Shown here piece after piece: positions 1-5,188 of a stretch of 10,597 nt of DNA. Position numbers and translations under genes: made by a program. The stretch is from NCBI GenBank assembly GCA_900553415.1, contig USDH01000037.1, positions 1 through 10,597 on the forward strand, given 5' to 3'. Position 1 is the stretch's first letter. Each line of letters opens with the position of its first letter. The DNA is from an uncultured Collinsella sp. GTDB lineage: Bacteria > Actinomycetota > Coriobacteriia > Coriobacteriales > Coriobacteriaceae. The notes below the pieces were generated by a model. It was not told the origin of the DNA. It made no database searches and was given only the letters and a program-made list of their open reading frames with translations.

Positions 1-49
1 CTTCGCCCGACACCGCAATCGCCCCCAGCGCATCTACCTCGACGCCTAA
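1..49 (+). CDS. 3' end of an upstream gene, product unknown
   Basis: Reading from position 2, fifteen codons without interruption (FARHRNRPQRIYLDA) end at a TAA at 47-49. Nearly all codons end in G or C, as in the real genes of this window, and the frame stops exactly where a hairpin begins, which supports a true gene end. The tail is basic and then ends in a short Ile-Tyr-Leu-Asp-Ala stretch. No family can be recognised from fifteen residues. The last two bases of the stop codon are also the first two bases of the hairpin arm at 48-84. Confidence 0.5.
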   Translation, partial: FARHRNRPQRIYLDA

Positions 50-84
50 CCACCACAAAGGGGGCAGGCACCTTTGTGGTGGTT
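48..84 (+). repeat. Core-loop hairpin, copy A (REP-like)
   Basis: A perfect 14-bp inverted repeat (48-61 with 71-84). It consists of 12-nt arms AACCACCACAAA and TTTGTGGTGGTT around the 13-nt core GGGGGCAGGCACC at 60-72, whose outer two bases on each side also pair. The arm overlaps the stop codon of the upstream gene. No T-run follows, so it is a poor intrinsic terminator, though it could stabilise the mRNA 3' end. The core matches those of the copies at 126-164, 2370-2403 and 4981-5017 while the arms differ. It is the inverted partner of the copy that begins 41 nt downstream. Confidence 0.75.
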
Positions 85-108
85 TGCTGGGCAATGATGA
101 CAGAACCG

Positions 109-164
109 TAACGTTTCCCCAGATAAAACCTGCCAAAATAAACCTGTCCCTTTTTGGCAGGTTT
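109..164 (-). repeat. Core-loop hairpin, copy B (REP-like, reverse orientation)
   Basis: A perfect 13-bp stem (126-138 with 152-164) encloses a 13-nt core which on the minus strand reads AGGGACAGGTTTA. Read on the minus strand, positions 163 down to 109 align without gaps to 4981-5035, 49 of 55 bases identical by hand count, including the stretch TTTTGGCAGGTTTTATCTG. The homology continues about 18 nt beyond the stem, so the repeated unit is larger than the hairpin. It lies between copy A and the GTG start of the DUF6020 gene, with the hairpin ending 20 nt before that start, so it falls in the 5' leader or promoter area of that gene. Confidence 0.75.
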
Positions 165-184
165 CTAGAAAGGCTATTCGGACT

Positions 185-2368
185 GTGAAGGATTCCGACC
201 TCTCCACAACGGCTGCGCGCGATGCCGCTCGCATCGTCTGGTTTAAGCGCTACCCCGCCAAGCAGACGCTCATCGCATTTTTGCTCGCGCTGTTGGCGAC
301 CACGGCGTTTTCCATCGATCCCGCCCCGGTGTCGAGCAACGCAGTCTTGGCGATTGACCCCAAAGCCTCGGGCATGCTGTACGTGTGCTACGAGGTGCTC
401 CTCTCGTTTGCCGGCCATACCGACGCGGTCATGCTGCTTGCACTTGCCTGCCTGCTCACCTTGCCGTTTCGCTACGTGTTCTTTGGCCGTGGCGACACCT
501 GGCGTCCATCGATCATTCTGCCGTCGCTGTTCTTCGCCATCTGCATGGTGTTCGGTCGCAGCTACGATCTCACCGATTCTGCCGAGATCGTACTCGGCGA
601 CAAGGCTCGCATCATCTGCGCCTGGATTGGCGGCGCGGGCTGGATGCTCTTGGCGGTCGTTGCCTTCTACCTTGCCTTTGAGTGTCTAGATTGGCTGAGC
701 TCTCGGCGCATTCCGTTTTCGGAGGCGCACTTTGGCCGCGTATGGCGTGTGGCTCACGCCGTGCTCTCGGTCCATCCCTTTGCCGGGCCCTTCCTGGTGC
801 TTATGGTCGCCTGGGCGCCCACGCTCATCGCTTCGCTGCCCGGCCTTTTTATGGGGGACACCGGCGCGCAGATTCGCCAGTGGTTCAACTATCCCAACGG
901 CACGAGCGACTACCTGCGCCTACTCAACCCCAACGTGCTGCTCAACGGGCATCATCCTGTAGTGCACACGGCCATTATCGGCTCGTGCGTTCAGCTGGGG
1001 CTTTCACTGTTCAACAGCGCCAACGCAGGTCTTGCCATCTACACCTGTGCTCAGTTCGTCATCACGGCTGCCTGCATGGCCTATTCCATTTCGTCGCTGC
1101 GCAAACTGGGCGTGAGTCTGCCGGTTCGCGGTGCGATCCTGCTGTTCTTTGCGTTTATGCCGATGTTCTCTAACTACGCGGTGTTGCTCACCAAAGACGT
1201 GCTCTTTGCCGACGCGTTCTTGGTGCTGCTGGTACAGACCGTCAAGCTCGTGGCATGTGGCTTGCCCCGTCGTGATGCCAATGTCGAGCGAGCGGGCGAG
1301 AAAACTCCCGTGCTCTTTGCGCGCCACGACTGGCTGCTGCTTGCGCTGGCTGCTATGGGTTCCACGTTCCTGCGCAACGGCGGCCTGGTGTTTCCCCTGG
1401 CGGCATGCGTAATCGCGGCGGCGTTTTGCGTATGGGACGTGCATGTGGCTCGTCGTGCAGCCAAGCAGGCTGGCGCTGCGCCTTCGGGCGCCATCTCGCG
1501 TTTCCGCTGGGTGGGAGTTCTTGCGGTGCTTGCACTCTGTCTTGCCTCTAATATGTACTTCACCAAGGTGTTTATGCCGGCGCACGACATTACGCCCGGT
1601 TCCAAGCGCGAAATCCTCTCGATTCCGTTCCAGCAGACGGCTCGTTTCGTCCAAAAGCACGACGGCCTCAACTCGGGCGTCAACCCCACGGTTAAGGAGG
1701 ACGGCACCATCGTGGAGGCTCCTTGCGACGGCTTGGTGACCGACGAAGAGCGTGCCGTGATCGACCGTGTGCTCAAGTACGAGAATCTGGGCCGCCGCTA
1801 CAACCCCGACAAGTCGGATGCCGTCAAAAATTGCTTTAACGAATACGCCTCGCAGGAGGACATCGATGCCTATTTTGAGGTATGGGCCCAGATGTTTAAG
1901 AAGGATCCCGAGTGCTATATTTCGGCGCTTATCAATAACTACTATGGTTATTTTTATCCGAGCGCGCGCGATGCCTGGGTCTACAGCACGGCGCGTAGTG
2001 CCGAGATCATGGCGCGTCCCGACAACCTCAAGTACTTCGACTTCCATCCGGTTGACAGCAACGTGGTGCGCTGGTGCGACCACCTGATCAATCTGTACCG
2101 TGTGGCGGTGCAGCGCATCCCGTTTATTTCGCTCACCATGAGCTCGGCCACCTATGTGTGGATCATGATCGCCGTGGTGGTCTACCTGCTGCGTCGTCAT
2201 TCATGGCGTGCGCTGGCGATCTGGGTGCCGCTGTTGGGCGTGCTCGTCGTGTGCCTGATTGGCCCGTGCAACGGCTCGACCTACATGCGCTATCTGTATC
2301 CGGTCATCGCTTGCATGCCCTTCGCCATCGGCGCCACCGTCACCCGCAGCGACTTTCTCTGGTCCTAA
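185..2368 (+). CDS. DUF6020-type polytopic membrane protein, GT-C-like
   Basis: A 727-residue integral membrane protein of unknown biochemical role. Hydrophobic spans cluster at about 27-45, 80-98, 108-124, 143-166, 200-222, 260-305, 315-357, 382-415, 441-457, 655-670 and 676-692, with a large soluble stretch at about 465-640. Recognisable family-like motifs are GDTGAQ (224-229), the His-rich GHHPVVHT (255-262), LTKDVLFAD (335-343), FLRNGG (395-400) and a C-terminal MRYLYP (701-706). Acidic and His/Arg residues at loop edges early in the chain, followed by a late soluble domain, recall GT-C lipid-linked glycosyltransferases, which suggests but does not prove a sugar or cell-envelope function. 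The GTG start is chosen because it is preceded by AAAGG at 169-173 and no in-frame ATG occurs until residue 64. The family name is recalled from motif pattern; the enzymatic role is inference. Confidence 0.75.
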   Translation: MKDSDLSTTAARDAARIVWFKRYPAKQTLIAFLLALLATTAFSIDPAPVSSNAVLAIDPKASGMLYVCYEVLLSFAGHTDAVMLLALACLLTLPFRYVFFGRGDTWRPSIILPSLFFAICMVFGRSYDLTDSAEIVLGDKARIICAWIGGAGWMLLAVVAFYLAFECLDWLSSRRIPFSEAHFGRVWRVAHAVLSVHPFAGPFLVLMVAWAPTLIASLPGLFMGDTGAQIRQWFNYPNGTSDYLRLLNPNVLLNGHHPVVHTAIIGSCVQLGLSLFNSANAGLAIYTCAQFVITAACMAYSISSLRKLGVSLPVRGAILLFFAFMPMFSNYAVLLTKDVLFADAFLVLLVQTVKLVACGLPRRDANVERAGEKTPVLFARHDWLLLALAAMGSTFLRNGGLVFPLAACVIAAAFCVWDVHVARRAAKQAGAAPSGAISRFRWVGVLAVLALCLASNMYFTKVFMPAHDITPGSKREILSIPFQQTARFVQKHDGLNSGVNPTVKEDGTIVEAPCDGLVTDEERAVIDRVLKYENLGRRYNPDKSDAVKNCFNEYASQEDIDAYFEVWAQMFKKDPECYISALINNYYGYFYPSARDAWVYSTARSAEIMARPDNLKYFDFHPVDSNVVRWCDHLINLYRVAVQRIPFISLTMSSATYVWIMIAVVVYLLRRHSWRALAIWVPLLGVLVVCLIGPCNGSTYMRYLYPVIACMPFAIGATVTRSDFLWS

Positions 2369-2369
2369 C

Positions 2370-2403
2370 TTGGTGCATTGGGGGTCAGGTTTCTTTGCAC
2401 CAA
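2370..2403 (+). repeat. Core-loop hairpin, copy C (REP-like, weaker stem)
   Basis: An 8-bp perfect outer stem, TTGGTGCA (2370-2377) with TGCACCAA (2396-2403), encloses the 13-nt core GGGGTCAGGTTTC at 2381-2393. The inner arm bases (2378-2380 against 2394-2395) no longer pair, so this copy looks partly decayed. It starts one base after the TAA stop (2366-2368) of the DUF6020 gene. No T-run follows; it may act as a 3' end stabiliser rather than a terminator. The rest of the gap to yebC, 2404-2533, holds A/T-rich possible promoter sequence (TATATT at 2479-2484) without a convincing -35. Confidence 0.65.
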
Positions 2404-2533
2404 AGGGGGCATCATCACGACGCCTTCATTTTGGGGTTTATCTCGCAGGCCAGTAGGTATATCATAACGACGTTTGTTTATATTGCCCGAGCATCTGCGC
2501 TGGGCTTTAGGTCGAAACCGATAGGAGACACGT

Positions 2534-3340
2534 ATGTCCGGACACTCTAAGTGGGCCACAACCAAGCATCGTAAGGGCGCGCAGGACGCCAAGCGTTCCG
2601 CCCTCTTCTCCAAGCTCAGCCGCAACATCACCGTTGCTGCCCGTCTCGGCGGTGACCCGCTGCCCGAGAACAACGCCAGCCTCGCCGCTGCCGTTGCCAA
2701 GGCCAAGGCTCAGTCCATGCCTAAGGACAAGATCAAGTCCGCTATCGACAAGGCTTTTGGTTCGGGTGCCGACGCTGCCGTCTACGAGAACATCGTGTAC
2801 GAGGGCTACGGTCCCGCCGGTGTCGCCGTCTATGTCGACTGCCTGACCGACAACCGCAACCGTACCGCCGCTGATGTCCGTTCCGCCTTCTCCCACGCTG
2901 GTGGCAACCTGGGCACCTCCGGCTCCGTCGCCTTCCAGTTTGAGCGCAAGGGCCAGATCGTCGTCGCCAAGGAGATCCTGGACGAGAACGCCAAGAAGGA
3001 GACCATGATCGCCAACGGTGCTGCCGGTGACGAGGATGAGTTCATGATGGCCATCGCCGAGGCCGGTGGCGAGGACTACGAGGATGCCGGCGAGGAGTGG
3101 ATCGTCTGGACTACTGCCAACGAGGTCATGGCTGTCTCCAAGGCGCTCGAGGAGCAGGGCGTCCAGGTCAAGGGCTCCGAGACCACCATGGTCCCGACCA
3201 CCCCGACCGAGGTCTCCGGCGCCGACGCCAAGAAGGTTCAGCGCCTCATCGACCGTCTTGAGGAGCTCGACGACGTCCAGGATGTTTACAGCACCATGGA
3301 CATGACCGACGAGGTCATCGCTGCCCTCGAGGAGGAGTAG
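2534..3340 (+). CDS. yebC: YebC/PmpR/TACO1-family protein
   Basis: A 268-residue cytosolic protein of the universal YebC family. Members have been described as DNA-binding regulators (PmpR) and, more recently, as factors that help ribosomes through difficult sequences such as polyproline. The diagnostic N-terminus MSGHSKWATTKHRKGAQDAKR is present with one difference from the usual GHSKWANIKHRK. The middle-domain landmarks YEGYGPAGVAVYVDC (89-103), TDNRNRTAADVR (105-116) and GNLGTSGSVAFQFERKG (124-140) are intact. The chain is somewhat longer than the usual 240-250, partly from extra residues around 150-168. A good AGGAG lies at 2523-2527, 6 nt before the ATG. Codon use is strongly biased (GCC, AAG, GAG, CGT), typical of high expression and stronger than in the neighbours. 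The ruvCAB genes often found beside yebC are not in this window. Which subgroup (translation factor or regulator) cannot be decided here. Confidence 0.93.
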   Translation: MSGHSKWATTKHRKGAQDAKRSALFSKLSRNITVAARLGGDPLPENNASLAAAVAKAKAQSMPKDKIKSAIDKAFGSGADAAVYENIVYEGYGPAGVAVYVDCLTDNRNRTAADVRSAFSHAGGNLGTSGSVAFQFERKGQIVVAKEILDENAKKETMIANGAAGDEDEFMMAIAEAGGEDYEDAGEEWIVWTTANEVMAVSKALEEQGVQVKGSETTMVPTTPTEVSGADAKKVQRLIDRLEELDDVQDVYSTMDMTDEVIAALEEE

Positions 3341-3409
3341 CGCCCGCACGGGTTAAGCCGTGCATATCTGGGCATAATGAAGCGAGCATGCAAGCCTCGT
3401 GGAATAGAT

Positions 3410-3451
3410 GAGCCGGATCCGCGTGCGTAGAGCACCGGACCCGGCTCTTTT
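3410..3451 (+). terminator. Rho-independent terminator after yebC
   Basis: A strong GC-rich stem: 3410-3421 pairs with 3436-3447 (GAGCCGGATCCG against CGGACCCGGCTC, one A-C mismatch). It is topped by an inner GTGC/GCAC stem at 3423-3426 and 3432-3435, and followed by TTTT (3448-3451). A smaller hairpin, GCACGG (3346-3351) with CCGTGC (3358-3363), sits just behind the yebC stop. Together they separate yebC from the amaP operon. Confidence 0.88.
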
Positions 3452-3456
3452 ATAAT
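3451..3456 (+). promoter_or_regulatory. Candidate -10 box for the amaP operon
   Basis: A perfect TATAAT begins in the last T of the terminator T-run. It is 50 nt before the amaP GTG, a sensible leader length, and no other good -10 lies between the terminator and the gene. No TTGACA-like -35 is visible at 16-18 nt upstream; that position falls within the loop and descending arm of the terminator stem. The coincidence with a T-tract could be chance. Confidence 0.35.
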
Positions 3457-3506
3457 GATGCGAACCGTTTTGCATTACGAGAGCCGAGATTTGAAGGGAG
3501 CGCCAC

Positions 3507-4052
3507 GTGCGCGTACTCAAACGAGCCCTAGCGATCGTGTATCTTGCCGCCGCCATCGTGGCGCTGGGTACGCTTGTCTGCCAGTTTTGGGGGCCGTATA
3601 CGTATCGCTTTATGCTGCTGATGCGCGACCCCATGCCGCGCATCGTCGTCACGGCGTGTGCCGGCGTCGTGGCGCTTGGCGTACTGCTGAGCTTCTTCCG
3701 CCTGATGTTTGCTCGTCGCGAGCCGTCCTGCGTGCATCCGGCGGGAGAGCGCAATATCGAGGTCACGCTCGCGGCGCTTTCTTCGTGTGCTAGGGCTGCT
3801 GCCGAGCGCGACGACCGCGTGATGGTCGAGCATGTCGAGGCACGCGTCCAAGGCCCCGACGATTCGCACGTCCGATTTAAGGTCGAGGCTATCGCGCTTG
3901 ACGATAAGGACGTGGCATCTCTGGCTACTGCGATGCAGCAGCGCATCGAGGAAGCTTGCGACACCATGCTCGGCACGCCGGGTACGACCACGCGCGTCCG
4001 TTTTTTGCCGTCCAAGACTACCGTCCAGACCGTGGAGGTTTCCGGTGAGTGA
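3507..4052 (+). CDS. amaP: AmaP-like alkaline shock membrane anchor protein
   Basis: A 181-residue protein with two N-terminal transmembrane helices (about 5-27 and 45-68) in hairpin arrangement and a soluble C-terminal part (about 75-181) related to the Asp23 fold: an alternating beta pattern, then CRAAAERDDRV, then VRFKVEAIALDDKDVASLATAMQQRIEEACDTML. In Staphylococcus, AmaP anchors Asp23 to the membrane; the same role is inferred here because an Asp23 protein is encoded two genes downstream. The start is GTG, with AAGGGAG at about 3494-3500 roughly 6 nt upstream. It overlaps the next gene by 8 nt, implying translational coupling. The assignment rests on architecture plus gene order; sequence conservation in this family is low. 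Confidence 0.82.
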   Translation: MRVLKRALAIVYLAAAIVALGTLVCQFWGPYTYRFMLLMRDPMPRIVVTACAGVVALGVLLSFFRLMFARREPSCVHPAGERNIEVTLAALSSCARAAAERDDRVMVEHVEARVQGPDDSHVRFKVEAIALDDKDVASLATAMQQRIEEACDTMLGTPGTTTRVRFLPSKTTVQTVEVSGE

Positions 4053-4422
4053 TACCAATCAAGATAAGACCGCTCGTACGCCGCGCCTGACGATTGACCA
4101 GAGCGCCACACCGGCGAGCGAACCTGTTGATTCCAAAGCAGAGGCAACCGAGTTGCAAGATGCGGCAGCCGCGGATTTTGACGAGGCTATGGGTCTCATC
4201 AAGGGTACGGGCGCTGCCATCTGGAGCTATGCTGTGCGTCATCCCAACACCACGCTCGGTGCCGTCGCTGGCTTTATCCTCGCCGTGTTGGTGCTCACGC
4301 TCGGCCTGTGGGACACGCTCGTCATTGCATTCTTCGTGCTAATCGGCGCCGTAATTGGCCAAATTCGCGACGGCGAGAACGGGATCGTCAACTTCTTCGG
4401 CCGTCTGTTTAGCGGCCGCTAA
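4045..4422 (+). CDS. DUF2273-family small membrane protein
   Basis: A 125-residue protein whose C-terminal half is a typical DUF2273 membrane hairpin: HPNTTLGAVAGFILAVLVL (66-84), then GLWDTLVIAFFVLIGAVIG (87-105), then a charged QIRDGENG and a short amphipathic end. Such proteins accompany AmaP and Asp23 in many Gram-positive bacteria and are presumed part of the same membrane complex. The GTG at 4045 is chosen over an upstream start in the same frame because GGAGG at 4034-4038 lies 6 nt before it and because the upstream reading frame lies entirely within amaP. The first ~60 residues are hydrophilic (Thr/Ala/Glu/Asp-rich) and are an extension compared with the usual 60-80 residue family members. 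Confidence 0.85.
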   Translation: MSDTNQDKTARTPRLTIDQSATPASEPVDSKAEATELQDAAAADFDEAMGLIKGTGAAIWSYAVRHPNTTLGAVAGFILAVLVLTLGLWDTLVIAFFVLIGAVIGQIRDGENGIVNFFGRLFSGR

Positions 4423-4466
4423 TATGTATTCGACTGTCGCATCCGCGGCAGGCATAAGGAGGAACC

Positions 4467-4982
4467 ATGGCTTTTAATACGAAGGTCGATATGGCCGATA
4501 CCGAGCTCGAGGCAGACGAGACCGTCACCGCCGAGGCCGAGGACGTAACGCTCGAGGATGAGGCGCTCGTCGAGGCCGAGTCCGATGTGGATGAGGATGA
4601 CGAGGAAGCGGACGAGTCCGAGGACTCGCTGACCTATTCCAACGGTGTGATCGAGAAGATCGTTGCCATGGCCACCCGCGAGGTTCCGCACGTTCTTGGC
4701 ATGAAGGGTAACCTCATGCACTTTGTGCAGGAGCAGTTTGGTGCCGAGAATCTGACCAAGGGCGTGACGGTCGAGGTCACCGATGACAATCGCGTGGTCG
4801 TCAACATCTCCGTCATCATCGAGTACGGCGCCTATGCGCCCGCGATTTTCGACGACGTTAAGGCGCGCGTGACCGAGCGTCTGGCCGCGATGACTGGCCT
4901 TGAGGTGGCGGGCGTCAACCTGCGCATCGAGGACGTCATCACCCCCGAGGAGTACGAGCACCGCACCAGCCAGCACGAATAA
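4467..4982 (+). CDS. asp23: Asp23/Gls24-family envelope stress protein
   Basis: A 171-residue soluble protein. The Asp23 domain spans about 55-160: LTYSNGVIEKIVAMATREV at the start, then VEVTDDNRVVVNISVIIEYG (102-121) and the helix plus final strand ending GVNLRIEDVI (149-158). Asp23 proteins are abundant envelope-stress proteins held at the membrane by AmaP, which is encoded upstream. An AAGGAGG at 4456-4462 sits 4 nt before the ATG. The gene follows DUF2273 after 44 nt without a terminator, so it belongs to the same operon, which ends at the terminator at 5035-5076. Residues 11-53 contain 24 Asp/Glu out of 43, and no Lys or Arg occurs from residue 7 to 63; this acidic head is not part of the standard domain. 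Confidence 0.92.
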   Translation: MAFNTKVDMADTELEADETVTAEAEDVTLEDEALVEAESDVDEDDEEADESEDSLTYSNGVIEKIVAMATREVPHVLGMKGNLMHFVQEQFGAENLTKGVTVEVTDDNRVVVNISVIIEYGAYAPAIFDDVKARVTERLAAMTGLEVAGVNLRIEDVITPEEYEHRTSQHE

Positions 4983-5035
4983 CCTTCCAAAAGGGGACAG
5001 GTTTGTTTTGGCAGGTTTTATCTGCGAAAACATTA
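4981..5035 (+). repeat. Core-loop hairpin, copy D (REP-like)
   Basis: 12-nt arms (4981-4992 and 5006-5017, one T-C mismatch at the sixth pair) enclose the 13-nt core GGGGACAGGTTTG at 4993-5005. The first two bases are the last two of the asp23 TAA stop. The right arm and what follows (TTTTGGCAGGTTTTATCTG, 5006-5024) are identical to the minus strand of copy B, and weaker similarity continues to 5035. The element ends exactly where the terminator stem begins. Confidence 0.78.
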
Positions 5036-5076
5036 AACGGCCGACCGCGCAAGCAAAAGCGTGGCCGGCCGTTTTT
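5035..5076 (+). terminator. Rho-independent terminator of the amaP-asp23 operon
   Basis: A 16-nt arm at 5035-5050 pairs with 5059-5074, with one A-C mismatch and one G-U pair. The lower part AAACGGCCG/CGGCCGTTT is perfect. The loop is AAGCAAAA and the run TTTTT at 5072-5076 follows. The core-loop hairpin lies directly upstream, giving tandem structures behind asp23. Confidence 0.9.
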
Positions 5077-5117
5077 GTACGCTCCCGATATAGTCATACC
5101 GCTCGTCTAACTAAGGG

Positions 5118-5146
5118 TTGCAATCCCCACGTTCCGCGTTACCCTA
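5118..5146 (+). promoter_or_regulatory. Weak candidate promoter for the YitT-family gene
   Basis: TTGCAA at 5118-5123 with ACCCTA or TACCCT at 5140-5146 (spacing 16-17 nt) lies between the terminator and the start codon at 5189. The -35 is fair and the -10 poor. A promoter must lie in 5077-5180 because of the terminator upstream; this is the best pair seen, not a firm call. Confidence 0.25.
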
Positions 5147-5188
5147 ATGAGCGCATTGTTTCCAAATTGTTAACGAGGAGTTGCCGTA

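Noticed and set aside
48..84. Copy A as an ordinary rho-independent terminator
   Set aside because: The stem is strong, but only TTT follows before GCTGGG and the loop is the shared 13-nt core. The REP-like reading explains more; some termination activity cannot be excluded.
1004..2200. Long open frame on the minus strand inside the DUF6020 gene
   Set aside because: The translation is His/Arg/Gly/Val-rich without a domain, and it mirrors the high GC third positions of the plus-strand gene, which has clear membrane motifs. It is a shadow frame.
2431..2484. Promoter for yebC (TTGGGG at 2431 with TATCAT at 2460, or TATATT at 2479)
   Set aside because: The spacing is 23 nt for the first pair and the second has no -35. 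A promoter is expected in this spacer but no specific boxes can be defended.
2507..3349. 280-codon minus-strand frame opposite yebC
   Set aside because: It is a Gly/Asp/Leu/Val-rich low-complexity shadow caused by the biased codons of yebC, which is unmistakable on the plus strand.
3455..3793. 112-codon plus-strand frame overlapping amaP
   Set aside because: It has an Arg/Ala-rich composition and no ribosome site, whereas the overlapping GTG frame encodes two clear membrane helices and has a ribosome site.
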